DNA of 32,105 nucleotides. It comes from Candidatus Omnitrophota bacterium (GTDB lineage: Bacteria; Omnitrophota; Gorgyraeia; Aquiviventales; Aquiviventaceae). The position numbers and the translations under genes are program-made. The notes beneath the pieces are model-generated. The model worked only from the letters and a program-made list of their open reading frames with translations. It searched no databases and was not told the DNA's origin. The stretch covers positions 1-32,105 of the forward strand of contig JAHFGW010000015.1 of the NCBI GenBank assembly GCA_023247235.1, given 5' to 3'. This document shows positions 1 to 9,273 of the stretch, one piece after another (the first letter of the stretch is position 1; each line of letters opens with the position of its first letter).

Positions 1-191
1 GCGCCCTTTTGTCTTGCGAATTCATCCGAGCGCTGCCTGAGGTGCTGCCGGTCTTGGTCGATCGTACTGATGAGCTCCCGCCGCTCGCGATCCAGACGCA
101 CGAGATCGTCGAGTGATGTCATGAGGCCTCGTCGTTTCAGGCCTTCCCGAATGACATCGGGCTGTTCGCGCAGCAGCTTGGGATCGAGCAC
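1..191 (-). CDS. serS: Seryl-tRNA synthetase, N-terminal part (runs off the window)
   Basis: The first 63 codons of an ORF starting at GTG (189-191) read MLDPKLLREQPDVIREGLKR, followed by a helical Arg/Glu/Gln-rich stretch. This is the usual start of class II seryl-tRNA synthetase, whose N-terminal antiparallel coiled-coil arm grips the long variable arm of tRNA-Ser. The catalytic domain lies beyond the left edge. The GTG sits 3 nt after the rtcB stop, and AAGGGG in the last rtcB codons can serve as ribosome-binding site, so serS is probably translated in an operon with rtcB. The call rests on the N-terminal pattern and could only be mistaken for another coiled-coil protein. Confidence 0.85.
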   Translation of the reverse strand, partial: MLDPKLLREQPDVIREGLKRRGLMTSLDDLVRLDRERRELISTIDQDRQHLRQRSDEFARQKG

Positions 192-194
192 CGG

Positions 195-1658
195 CTACCC
201 CTTGATCGCCCCGAGCGGGCGCATCCGCGCCACGCGCGTGGCGATCCCGGCTTCATGGACGACATGGACGACGTCGTTGACGTCCTTGTACGCTTCGGGT
301 TGCTCCTCGGCGATGCCCTTGCGGCCCCGGCCCATGACGATGATGCCCTGTTGCTCCAGTTCGCGCTCGATGGAGCGGCCACTCGCCTGGCGCACGGCCT
401 GCGCGCGCGACATCATGCGGCCGGCGCCATGACAGACGGTGCCGAAGGTTTCTTCCATCGCCCGCGCCGTCCCCACGAGGAGGTAGGAGTTGCGGCCCAT
501 GTCGCCTGGGATGATCACGGGTTGCCCGATCGCCCGGTAGTCCTCCGGCAGATCTGCATGGCCAGGCGGAAAGGCGCGTGTGGCGCCCTTGCGGTGCACG
601 CACACGGTTTTCTGGCTCCCATTGACCCGATGCTGCTCGAACTTGGCGATGTTGTGGGCGACATCATAGAGCAACGTCATCCCGAGCCTCTCCCAGCTCT
701 TTTCGAAGACGCGTTCGAACACCTGGCGCGCCAGGTGCATCAAACACTGCCGGTTCGCCCAGGCAAAGTTCGCCGCGCAGCGGATCGCGCCCAGATACCG
801 CTGGCCTTCCTCGGAGGTGACCGGCGTGCAGGCCAGCTGCCGGTCCGGCACGGTGATGCCATAGCGCGACATCGCCCGTTCCATCATGCCCAGGTGGTCG
901 TCGCAAATCTGGTAGCCGAACCCGCGGGAGCCGGAGTGGATCATCAGGACTACCTGCCCCACGCCCACGCCAAAGACGGCGGCGGCCCGTGCATCGAAAA
1001 TCGTCTCGACGACTTGGACCTCCAGAAAATGATTGCCGGAGCCCAGCGTGCCCAGCTGGCCCTGGCCGCGCGTGACGGCGCGCTCAGAGACCGTCTCAGG
1101 GTCCGCACCGTCGAGCCGGCCCTGCGATTCGGTATGCGCCAAATCCGCCGCCGTGCCGTAGCCCTGGTCGACCGCCCACTTGGCCCCCTGGACCATGACG
1201 CGCGACGCCTCCTTCTGGCTGAAGCGGATGTCGCCGCTCATGCCCACCCCGCAGGGAATCGTCTTGAAGAGGGTCGCGATGAGCTGGCGAAGCTTCGGGC
1301 GGACCTCCTCGACGGTCAGATCGGTCCGGAGGCATCGGACGCCGCAGTTGATGTCAAAGCCCACCCCGCCGGGCGAGATGACGCCCCCGGCGTCTGGATC
1401 GGTCGCCGCGACGCCGCCGATCGGAAACCCGTAGCCCCAGTGGATATCGGGCATCGCCAGTGAGGCGCGGACGATCCCGGGGAGCTGGGCCACGTTGGCA
1501 ACCTGCTGGAGCGACTCATCCTGGGTGATGTGCTGGAGGAGCTTCTCATCGGCGAACACGAGCCCCGGAACGCGCATCCGGCGGTCATACGAGGTCGGAA
1601 TGCGCCAGCGGTACTCATCGACCTGCTCAAGGGGTCCCTGCCAAGCTTGCCGTGGCAT
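195..1658 (-). CDS. rtcB: RNA-splicing ligase RtcB (3'-phosphate RNA ligase)
   Basis: RtcB joins RNA 2',3'-cyclic-phosphate or 3'-phosphate ends to 5'-OH ends, using GTP and Mn2+ through a GMP-histidine intermediate. Family blocks appear in order: MPDIHWGYGFPIGG, SPGGVGFDINCGVR (metal-binding Asp102 and Cys105), GSGNHFLEVQ and MIHSGSRGFGYQI (metal His residues), DVAHN, and CHGAGRMMSR with the His expected to carry GMP. Length is 487 aa, normal for the family, and no key residue is missing. I use ATG 1658; an in-frame GTG at 1667 would add three residues, and neither has a clear ribosome-binding site. It starts shortly after its activator archease ends and is followed by serS. Confidence 0.96.
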   Translation of the reverse strand: MPRQAWQGPLEQVDEYRWRIPTSYDRRMRVPGLVFADEKLLQHITQDESLQQVANVAQLPGIVRASLAMPDIHWGYGFPIGGVAATDPDAGGVISPGGVGFDINCGVRCLRTDLTVEEVRPKLRQLIATLFKTIPCGVGMSGDIRFSQKEASRVMVQGAKWAVDQGYGTAADLAHTESQGRLDGADPETVSERAVTRGQGQLGTLGSGNHFLEVQVVETIFDARAAAVFGVGVGQVVLMIHSGSRGFGYQICDDHLGMMERAMSRYGITVPDRQLACTPVTSEEGQRYLGAIRCAANFAWANRQCLMHLARQVFERVFEKSWERLGMTLLYDVAHNIAKFEQHRVNGSQKTVCVHRKGATRAFPPGHADLPEDYRAIGQPVIIPGDMGRNSYLLVGTARAMEETFGTVCHGAGRMMSRAQAVRQASGRSIERELEQQGIIVMGRGRKGIAEEQPEAYKDVNDVVHVVHEAGIATRVARMRPLGAIKG

Positions 1659-1676
1659 GCGCGTCACGCATGGCGG

Positions 1677-2096
1677 TCAGACATCGAAGATCACCGTGCC
1701 TTCCCAACCCTCCGGCGTCTGCTGGACGTCCAGCGCATGCCGGGTGATGCCTTTCACCTCGGTGCCGAAGACGTGCCGTGCCGGATCGAACCGCTCGCCG
1801 CGGACGTGCGCCCGGAGACCCGTCGGTGTGAGGGTGTCAAAGCTGCAGGAAGCCGGCAAGAACCGGTCCGTCGAGAACCAAAACAACAGCTCCTGCAACC
1901 AGCTCAAAAGCAACGTGCTGGCGTCCGACGCCTTCAGCTCCACCACCCGCTCCTCGCTGGATTCAAGCGAACTGTTTTCTGCAATGAGCTGTGTCAGCGC
2001 CGCCATCGCGTGGCTGAAGAGCGCTTGAAGCGTCCCCCCGCGGAGGCGCACGCCAACATCCGCGGTGTGGTCGAAGAATTCGTAGCCCTGATTCAT
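1677..2096 (-). CDS. Archease (RtcB cofactor protein)
   Basis: Archease speeds guanylylation of RtcB and lets it turn over many times. The 139-aa protein has the full family pattern: YEFFDHTADVGVRLRG at the N-terminus with Asp9 and Asp13, a central KGITRHALDV strand, and the terminal VIFDV whose Asp belongs to the metal site. The start at 2096 is 15 nt downstream of the 3' end of tRNA-Lys, with only a weak GGTG ribosome-binding site. Pairing with rtcB is the normal arrangement, so the assignment is secure. Transcription most likely starts at the promoter ahead of the tRNA. Confidence 0.95.
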   Translation of the reverse strand: MNQGYEFFDHTADVGVRLRGGTLQALFSHAMAALTQLIAENSSLESSEERVVELKASDASTLLLSWLQELLFWFSTDRFLPASCSFDTLTPTGLRAHVRGERFDPARHVFGTEVKGITRHALDVQQTPEGWEGTVIFDV

Positions 2097-2111
2097 ATCA
2101 CCAGATAAAGC

Positions 2112-2184
2112 TGGGCCGCCTGGGACTCGAACCCAGCACCCACAGCTTAAAAGGCTGTTGCTCTGCCTGATGAGCTAGCGGCCC
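2112..2184 (-). tRNA. tRNA-Lys (anticodon TTT)
   Basis: A complete 73-nt cloverleaf reads on the minus strand. The acceptor pairs GGGCCGC with GCGGCCC, the D arm is GCTC/GAGC, the anticodon stem is ACAGC/GCTGT with loop CTTTTAA (anticodon TTT), the variable loop has 5 nt, and the T arm is CTGGG-TTCGAGT-CCCAG. The discriminator is A. No CCA is encoded (GCT follows), so CCA must be added after transcription. It lies between frr and archease on the same strand. Confidence 0.97.
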
Positions 2185-2236
2185 GAACGGTTGCGAAAGA
2201 ACGGAGGCGCTCGACGGGAAACGACTAATGCCGTCT

Positions 2237-2242
2237 ATTATA
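2237..2242 (-). promoter_or_regulatory. -10 element for tRNA-Lys / archease / rtcB
   Basis: Minus-strand TATAAT within TGCTATATAATAG, about 53 nt ahead of the tRNA 5' end. The TG one base upstream of the A/T tract gives it extended -10 character, and no good -35 is present. It is the only promoter-like sequence between frr and the tRNA. It lies just after the frr hairpin, as expected for a new transcription unit. Confidence 0.6.
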
Positions 2243-2251
2243 TAGCAACAT

Positions 2252-2270
2252 GCCCCGCCGGAGGCGGGGC
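2252..2270 (-). terminator. GC-rich hairpin after frr
   Basis: GCCCCGCC (2252-2259) pairs perfectly with GGCGGGGC (2263-2270) over a 3-nt loop, 36 nt past the frr stop. Only a weak U-containing tail follows (AUGUUGCU), so this may be an inefficient terminator or a 3'-end stabiliser for the rpsB-tsf-pyrH-frr transcript. Confidence 0.5.
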
Positions 2271-2305
2271 AAGCGTGGAGACAGTGGTCGGCAAACCGTG
2301 GCGGC

Positions 2306-2869
2306 TTACGCGCTCTGGATTTCTTGCTCTTTGGTCTTCAGGACCGCGTTCACCTGCTCGATGTAGCGGTCGGTGAGCTTTTGGATTTGGTCCTGCGCCT
2401 TGAAGGCCTCGTCTTCGCTGACCTGTTTCTCGGCCTTGAGCTTTTTGACCTGCTCGTTGGCCTCGCGGCGGACGTTGCGCAGGTGCACACGACCTTCCTC
2501 CGCCATGCGGTTGGCCACCTTGATGAGCTCGGCCCGCCGGTCCCCGCTTAAGGCCGGAATCGGCAGCCGCAGGAGCTTGCCGTCCACCACCGGGGTGAGG
2601 CCCAACCCGGCCTTGAGGATGGCTTTCTCGACCTCTTGCACCAGGCCAGCATCCCAGGGCTGGATGACCAGCAGGCGGGGCTCGGGGGCCGTGATGGCGG
2701 CCAACTGCTTCAGCGCCGTATTGGCCCCGTAGCACGCGACCGTCAAGTGCTCGACCATGGCCGGATTGGCGCGCCCGCCCCGCAGCTCGCCGAACTCCCG
2801 CGTCAGCGTGGCGAGGGACTTCTTCATTTTGTCCTCGCCGTCCTTCAGGAGCGCCTGCAGCGCGGCCAT
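2306..2869 (-). CDS. frr: Ribosome recycling factor
   Basis: RRF works with EF-G to split the post-termination ribosome. The 187-aa protein is full length. It carries LATLTREFGELRGGRANPAMVEHL at the start of the three-helix bundle, the small beta domain with AITAPEPRLLVIQPWD, then LPIPALSGDRRAELIKVAN and VHLRNVRREANEQ leading into the long C-terminal helix. (Motifs are given here in overlapping short form only as landmarks.) It starts 7 nt after the pyrH stop, in the common order rpsB-tsf-pyrH-frr, and a hairpin follows. Confidence 0.97.
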   Translation of the reverse strand: MAALQALLKDGEDKMKKSLATLTREFGELRGGRANPAMVEHLTVACYGANTALKQLAAITAPEPRLLVIQPWDAGLVQEVEKAILKAGLGLTPVVDGKLLRLPIPALSGDRRAELIKVANRMAEEGRVHLRNVRREANEQVKKLKAEKQVSEDEAFKAQDQIQKLTDRYIEQVNAVLKTKEQEIQSA

Positions 2870-2876
2870 GCGGTCC

Positions 2877-4185
<1,309 letters not shown>

Positions 4186-4189
<4 letters not shown>

Positions 4190-5028
4190 GCGCTGCCGCC
4201 TCCCGCGGGGCGAGGCCGTCGGCCCGCCGAGGGGTTGTTCATGGCCAAGAGCTGCTCGTAGGAGACCGCCACCGGAGCGGCAGGCCCTGCGCTGGGCGCA
4301 GGCGTGGCGGGGGCCTCGGCGGCGACGCGAGCCGCCCGCTCCAGCGCCTTCTGCCGCCCGGCCAGGATACGGTCGATGAGTAGCCCGATGACGACCCGGA
4401 TGGAGCGGATGGCGTCATCGTTCCCCGGGATCGGGTAGGCGATCAAGTCCGGGTCGGTATTCGTGTCGCAGATCGCGACGACCGGGATGCCCAGCCGGTT
4501 GGCTTCCAAGACGGCGATCGTCTCGCGCTTGGTGTCCACGACAAAGAGGCACCCCGGCGGCTTCTCCATATCCGCGAGGCCGCTGAAGCGCTCTTCAAGG
4601 TTCTGCAGCTTGCGTCCCAAGCGCTTACCTTCCTTCTTCGAGAGCTGGGCCAGGGCGCCGCTTTCCTGCTTGGCGCGCAGCTCGCGCAACAGCGCGAGGT
4701 TCTGCTTGATCGTCTGGAAATTGGTCAGCGTACCCCCGAGCCAGCGGTTGACCACATAGGGCATCTCGCACTGCGTGGCCGCTTCCCTGAGCAACGTTTG
4801 GGCCTGCTTCTTGGTGCCGACGAACAGGATGCGGTGGCCCTTGGCGGCGGTGTCCTCCAGGAAGTCCCCGGCGCGCTGGAGGTACTGCGCGGTTTGCTCC
4901 AGGTCGATGATATGGATCCCGGATCGGCTGCCGAAAATGTATTGCCGCATCTTGGGATTCCACCGCCTGGTCTGATGCCCGAAATGAACCCCGGCTTCCA
5001 ACAACTGCTGGACGAGTGCCTGCGTCAT
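4186..5028 (-). CDS. rpsB: 30S ribosomal protein S2
   Basis: S2 begins at ATG 5028 with [20 protein letters not shown], the universal N-terminus, and continues with [55 protein letters not shown] and [13 protein letters not shown]. The open frame runs further upstream into the exporter gene, but that part does not belong to S2. The protein is 280 aa; the last 50 or so residues form an Ala/Pro-rich extension beyond the normal end. It starts 7 nt after the exporter stop, and the stop TGA overlaps the tsf start. Confidence 0.97.
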
Positions 5029-5035
5029 GGACGGC

Positions 5036-6886
5036 TTACGACTCCTTGCGTACTTCGCCGGCGCCACGGTGCGCCGCGGCAGAGTCTGCCGGCCGCCCAG
5101 TTTCAATGAGCTGCAGCTCACAGAACCGGCGGTACAGCGAGCTCTTGCGCAGCAATTCGTCGTGGCTGCCCTGCTCGACAATGCGCCCTTCTTGGATCAA
5201 CGCGATCCGGTGGGCCAGCCGCACGGAAGAGAGCCGGTGGGCGATCAAGAGCACCGTGCGGCCTTTCCTGAGGCGCTCAATCGCTTCGGTAATGAGGTGT
5301 TCGGATTCGGCATCCAGCTGGCTGGTGGCTTCATCGAGGATCAGCAGCGGGGGGTCCTTCACCAGCGCCCGCGCAATGGCCAGCCGCTGGCGCTCGCCTC
5401 CGGAGAGCAATCCCCCCTGCTCCCCGATGACCGTGTCGTAGCCTTGCGGCAGCTTGGTGATGAACTGATGGGCGTTGGCCACCTTGGCCGCCTCGACGAT
5501 CTCGGCGAAGGAGGCCTCGGGCTTGCCGAGCGCGATGTTGGCGCGGACCGTATCGTTAAACAGCACGGTCTCCTGGGTGACCAGGCCGATCTGGTCGCGG
5601 AGCGAGCCGAGCGTCACGTGGCGCACATCCAGCCCGTCGAGCTTCACGCGCCCGCTGCTGGGATCATAAAACCGGGCCACGAGGTTCCCCACGGTGGTCT
5701 TCCCTCCGCCGCTCGGCCCGACTAGGGCCAGCGTTTCGCCGAAGGGGATCGTCAGCGTTACGCCGCGCAGCGCCGGCTGCGCATCGTAGTGGTGCGAGAC
5801 ATGCTCGAACACGATCTCGCGATGAAATCGAGGGAGCACCCGGGCCTTGGGGTGCTCGAGAATCATGGGGGCTTCGTCGAGCACTTGGAAGATCCGCTCG
5901 CCTGAGGCGAGCGCCTGCTGGTTGATCCCATGGAGCCTGGCGAGGCGCTTCAAGGGGCGGATGAGCGAGGCGATCGCGCCGATGAACGCCAGAAAGGTGC
6001 CGAGCGTGATCGTATTCATCACCACCGCCCGCCCGCCAAGCCAAAACACGATCGCGATGCCGGCAGCGCCGATGAATTCCGTCAACGGCGAGAGCGCGTT
6101 CATGCGCTTTTGCACCTTGCGCAGCAACCGATACGTTTGCTGGTTGGCCGCGGCGAACCGCTGCCGCGCGGTGGCTTCCGCCCGGAACGCCTGCACGATC
6201 TGGATGCCGTCGATGGCCTCCAGGATCGCGCTGTTGAGCTGGCCCATGACGATCTGCGTTTCGCGCGAGAGCTTCTTGAGCCGCTTGCCAAGCTGCCCGA
6301 TCGGCCAGGCGATCAGCGGCACCAGGACCAGCAGCACCAGCGAGAGCTTCCAGTTGATCGCCAGCGCGATGGCGATCGACACGAGGACCGTCAAGCTCTG
6401 CAGGATCACATCGGTAATGCCCTCGCTCACCGAGTTCTGGATCACCCCGGTGTCGAAGATGATGCGCGACATCGTCGCGCCCGTCGAGGAACGCTTATGG
6501 TAATCGAGCGAGAGGTCCAGAAATCGGCTGAACAGCGTGTGCCGCAGGTCGCGGATGATCCGCTGCGAGACATCGGCCATGTAGAACGTCTGCCAGAACT
6601 CAAAGAGGGCCCGCAGGGAGAAAAAGATGGGGATCGACACCGCGAAGACCGTCAGGAGCATCAGGGGGTCGGCCGCGTTGAACCACTCCACCAGCCCGCG
6701 CAGCCACCCGGGCAGCCACGGCGCCACCGGAATGGCCTTGTTGGTCACAATGCGGTCGGCCAGCGGAAAAAGGGCCCCCAGCTGGGCGCCGCTCAGGAGG
6801 CTTGACACCAGCATGCACCCCACCGCCAGGCCAAAGACGCCGAGGTGGGGTTTAAGAAAGCGGAGCAGCCGGAAGTAGGTTCTCAT
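5036..6886 (-). CDS. MsbA-type lipid exporter ABC half-transporter
   Basis: This 616-aa protein fuses a six-helix transmembrane domain (about 1-325) to an ATP-binding domain (about 355-595). Visible motifs are Walker [10 protein letters not shown] (390-398), Q-loop VTQETVLF, signature LSGGERQR (494-501), Walker B LLILDEA (514-520) and the switch His in LIAHRLSS. Length and architecture fit MsbA, which flips lipid A-core across the inner membrane as a homodimer. The gene diverges from a lipid A synthesis pair, which supports that substrate, though peptide or drug export by a close relative cannot be excluded. It sits directly ahead of rpsB with a 7-nt gap, so readthrough into the translation operon is likely. 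Confidence 0.88.
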   Translation of the reverse strand: MRTYFRLLRFLKPHLGVFGLAVGCMLVSSLLSGAQLGALFPLADRIVTNKAIPVAPWLPGWLRGLVEWFNAADPLMLLTVFAVSIPIFFSLRALFEFWQTFYMADVSQRIIRDLRHTLFSRFLDLSLDYHKRSSTGATMSRIIFDTGVIQNSVSEGITDVILQSLTVLVSIAIALAINWKLSLVLLVLVPLIAWPIGQLGKRLKKLSRETQIVMGQLNSAILEAIDGIQIVQAFRAEATARQRFAAANQQTYRLLRKVQKRMNALSPLTEFIGAAGIAIVFWLGGRAVVMNTITLGTFLAFIGAIASLIRPLKRLARLHGINQQALASGERIFQVLDEAPMILEHPKARVLPRFHREIVFEHVSHHYDAQPALRGVTLTIPFGETLALVGPSGGGKTTVGNLVARFYDPSSGRVKLDGLDVRHVTLGSLRDQIGLVTQETVLFNDTVRANIALGKPEASFAEIVEAAKVANAHQFITKLPQGYDTVIGEQGGLLSGGERQRLAIARALVKDPPLLILDEATSQLDAESEHLITEAIERLRKGRTVLLIAHRLSSVRLAHRIALIQEGRIVEQGSHDELLRKSSLYRRFCELQLIETGRPADSAAAHRGAGEVRKES

Positions 6887-6897
6887 ACAGACCTGTG

Positions 6898-6926
6898 ATT
6901 ATACTACGCCGATTGACGGCGCACAA
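6898..6926 (-). promoter_or_regulatory. Promoter of the msbA-like gene
   Basis: Perfect minus-strand TATAAT (6898-6903) with a 17-nt spacer to TTGTGC (6921-6926), a weak -35. Only 11 nt separate the -10 from the start codon at 6886, so the predicted 5' leader is about 5 nt and the mRNA would be practically leaderless. It is arranged back to back with the promoter of the oxidoreductase. Confidence 0.65.
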
Positions 6927-6942
6927 GCCATTCTGTTAGACT
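6913..6942 (+). promoter_or_regulatory. Promoter of the oxidoreductase-lpxB unit
   Basis: TTGACG (6913-6918), an 18-nt spacer, then TAGACT (6937-6942) with an extended TG at 6934-6935. The predicted leader is about 33 nt. It overlaps the divergent msbA-like promoter on the other strand, so polymerases firing in the two directions would compete for the same DNA. Confidence 0.6.
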
Positions 6943-6981
6943 CAAGGGTCAGCGCGACTGTAAGTTACGACGTTACATCCC

Positions 6982-7920
6982 ATGCCAAAGAGCTTGCAGG
7001 TTGGGGTGGTCGGTGTCGGCCACCTCGGGTCTCGTCACGCCCAGATCTATGCGCGGCTGCCCGGCGTACGCCTGGTCGCGGTCTGCGATATTGACCGCCG
7101 GCGCGCCGAGGCGCTCGCCCGCCAGCTAGGATGCGAGGCGTTGACGGAGCCGCATCGGCTCATTGGTCGCGTGCAGGCCGCGAGTCTGGCGGCTCCCTCG
7201 AGCCTGCACTACCCGCTGGCCAGCACGCTGCTAGAAGGCGGCATCCACGTGCTCGTGGAGAAGCCGATCACGACCTCCCTGCCTGATGCGCAGGCGCTCA
7301 TCCGGATTGCCCGCCGGCGCCGCTGCGTGCTCCAGGTTGGCCATGTCGAACGGTTCAATGCGGCGTTTCAAGCCGCCATGAAGCATCTGCGGCATCCGCG
7401 ATTCATCGAGGTGCACCGCCTCTCGCCTTATCCGTTCCGAGGCACCGACGTGAGCGTGGCGCTGGATGTCATGATCCACGATCTCGATGTCATTCTGGCC
7501 CTGGTGCGCTCGCCTGCCGTGCGTCTGGACGCCGTCGGGGTGCCGGTCTTGTCTGCCAGCGAAGATATTGCCAATGCGCGGATTCAATTCGCCTCCGGCT
7601 GTGTCGCCAATCTCACCAGCAGTCGCATCAGCGACGAGCCGGTGCGCCGCATCCGCGTCTTTCAGGAGGACCGCTACCTCTCCATTGATACGCTGGCGCA
7701 GACCGTGCGGCTGGCCGTCAAGACTCCGCGAGGTATTCGCCGGGCGCACCTGCCGGTCAATCGCCAAGCACCGCTGGAGGCCGAGTTGGCGGCGTTCATT
7801 CGATCGGTGCGCACGGGCTCTGCCCCGCTGGTCTCGGGCGAGGACGGCACGGCTGCCTTGGCGCTCGCGTTGCGGATCGAGCGCGCGATGCGTCGGAATC
7901 GGCGGCATGCGCACGCTTGA
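6982..7920 (+). CDS. Gfo/Idh/MocA-family oxidoreductase, lipid A-linked
   Basis: This 312-aa NAD(P)-dependent dehydrogenase has an N-terminal Rossmann fold (VGVVGVGHLGSRHAQIYARL, then VAVCDIDRRRAEALA) and the family motif EKPIT near residue 93. The C-terminal alpha/beta domain begins at GHVERFNAAF and has DVMIHDLDVILAL. It is followed by lpxB, which suggests a UDP-sugar substrate. GnnA, a member of this family, oxidises the 3-OH of UDP-GlcNAc so that lipid A can carry amide-linked acyl chains. That role is inferred from position only: the partner aminotransferase GnnB is not in the window. No clear ribosome-binding site precedes the ATG. Confidence 0.8.
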   Translation: MPKSLQVGVVGVGHLGSRHAQIYARLPGVRLVAVCDIDRRRAEALARQLGCEALTEPHRLIGRVQAASLAAPSSLHYPLASTLLEGGIHVLVEKPITTSLPDAQALIRIARRRRCVLQVGHVERFNAAFQAAMKHLRHPRFIEVHRLSPYPFRGTDVSVALDVMIHDLDVILALVRSPAVRLDAVGVPVLSASEDIANARIQFASGCVANLTSSRISDEPVRRIRVFQEDRYLSIDTLAQTVRLAVKTPRGIRRAHLPVNRQAPLEAELAAFIRSVRTGSAPLVSGEDGTAALALALRIERAMRRNRRHAHA

Positions 7921-7936
7921 GGCCGCCGGCGTCCCT

Positions 7937-8010
7937 GGCTCGTGGCTCGTGGCTGGTGGCTCGTGGGAACTGCTCTTGCCTCGAGCCTCGAACCTTGAGC
8001 CTCGAACCTG
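7937..8010 (+). repeat. Degenerate copy of the GGCTCGTGG / GCCTCGAG intergenic repeat
   Basis: The gap between the oxidoreductase and lpxB is filled by tandem GGCTCGTGG units (three, one variant), a unique middle part, then tandem GCCTCGAG/GCCTCGAA units. The same two unit types in the same order form the repeats at 25029-25094 and, inverted, 26298-26384. The middle part differs here, so this is a diverged member. It leaves lpxB without a recognisable ribosome-binding site. Confidence 0.75.
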
Positions 8011-8044
8011 CCCTCAGCACGCTTCCCTTCTCTAGGCAACAGCG

Positions 8045-9175
8045 ATGGCCTCCATCTGTTTTGTCGCAGGCGATCCCTCGGGCGACGCGCACGCCGGACA
8101 CCTGGCCACGGCCCTTCGCGCCAGGCGTCCGGACCTCGTGATGACCGGGCTTGGCGGGCCGGCCATGCGTCAAGCCGGCGTGGAACTGCTGGATGAGCTG
8201 ACTCGCGCGGCCGCCATTGGCCCCTTCGATGCGGCGCGACATGCGCGCCACCTCATCCGGGCCAGGCACCGCCTCGAAGACCATCTGCGCACCGCGCATC
8301 CGCAGCTGGTCGTCCTGGTGGACTTTGGCGACTTCAACCTTCCGGTCATCGCCCCGCTCGTCAAGCGCTACGGCGTTCCGATTCTCTACTACATCAGCCC
8401 GCAGATCTGGGCATGGGGCCGCTTCCGCTTGCGGTATGTGCGCCGGTACGTGGACCGGATGTGCGTCTTCTTCCGCTTCGAAGAGGCGCTCTATCGGCGC
8501 GAGGGGGTGCCGGTGACCTGGGTTGGGCATCCGCTGATCGACGCGGCTCGTCCGACGCTTGGCCCTGAGGACGCGCGGCGGCGTTTCGGGCTGAACCCGT
8601 GGCGAATGACCCTGGGGGTGTTGCCCGGCTCAAGAGAGGGCGAGGTCCGCCGGCATCTTCCGATCATGCTCGAGGCCGTCCGGCTGGTCAGCTGGCAGAT
8701 GCCGGGCGTGCAGAGCGTGCTGCTCAAAGCGCCTGGGGTGCCGCCGAACGCGTTCGCCCGCGCGGCGCGAGGGCGGCTGGAGTTGCAGATCGCTGACGGC
8801 TCGCCCTATGAGGTGTTGCCGCTGCTCGATGCTGCGATCGTCAGCTCAGGCACGGCGACGTTGGAAGCGGCGCTGTTCGACGTGCCGATGGCGGTCGTGT
8901 ACCGCACGTCATGGCCGACCTACCTGGCGGCGCGCACCGTCCTACGCATCCCGCACATCGCCATGGTCAATGTGATTGCGCAGCGGCAGGTGGTGCCAGA
9001 ATTCATCCAGCACCGCGCCAAGCCGGAGCTGATTGCCGCATCGATCGTGGAGCTGCTGCGTCAGCCGGAGCGGCGCGCGCTGATGCAAACGGACTTGCGG
9101 CAAGTGGCCAAGACGCTGGGGCCGTCTGGGGCCGTTGAGCGCGCCGCCGACGTCGCCCTCGCGATGCTTCGGTAA
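8045..9175 (+). CDS. lpxB: Lipid-A-disaccharide synthase
   Basis: LpxB joins UDP-2,3-diacylglucosamine to lipid X to make the tetra-acylated disaccharide of lipid A. The 376-aa GT19-family protein has FVAGDPSGDAHAGHLA at the N-terminus, VLVDFGDFNLPV, YYISPQIWAWG near residue 120, VTWVGHPL, LGVLPGSREGEV with the family's LPGSR, and SSGTATLEAALF in the UDP-sugar-binding half. Length is typical. It is expressed with the upstream oxidoreductase and faces the convergent glnA gene. Confidence 0.96.
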   Translation: MASICFVAGDPSGDAHAGHLATALRARRPDLVMTGLGGPAMRQAGVELLDELTRAAAIGPFDAARHARHLIRARHRLEDHLRTAHPQLVVLVDFGDFNLPVIAPLVKRYGVPILYYISPQIWAWGRFRLRYVRRYVDRMCVFFRFEEALYRREGVPVTWVGHPLIDAARPTLGPEDARRRFGLNPWRMTLGVLPGSREGEVRRHLPIMLEAVRLVSWQMPGVQSVLLKAPGVPPNAFARAARGRLELQIADGSPYEVLPLLDAAIVSSGTATLEAALFDVPMAVVYRTSWPTYLAARTVLRIPHIAMVNVIAQRQVVPEFIQHRAKPELIAASIVELLRQPERRALMQTDLRQVAKTLGPSGAVERAADVALAMLR

Positions 9176-9190
9176 GAGCGGCTCGCTAGG

Positions 9191-9260
9191 GAAAATGGGG
9201 ACATTTCGATGTTTCGCTGGCCGAAAGGCCTGGGGCGAAAATCAAAACGTCCCCATTTTC
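9191..9260. repeat. Long inverted repeat between convergent lpxB and glnA
   Basis: GAAAATGGGGAC (9191-9202) is perfectly inverted as GTCCCCATTTTC (9249-9260), with an inner GGCC-GAAA-GGCC hairpin and a further GTCCCCAATT half-site beyond. It fills most of the gap between two convergent genes and could end transcription in both directions. The GGGGAC palindrome resembles REP-type elements; whether it recurs in the genome cannot be seen here. Confidence 0.7.
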
Positions 9261-9273
9261 GTCCCCAATTGTT

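Noticed and set aside
255-1463. 402-codon plus-strand frame opposite rtcB
   Set aside because: Complementary-strand shadow of a fully conserved enzyme, with no domain or ribosome-binding site.
5029-5181. Upstream extension of rpsB to an in-frame ATG at 5181
   Set aside because: The extra 51 residues overlap the exporter gene and lie before the universal S2 N-terminus.
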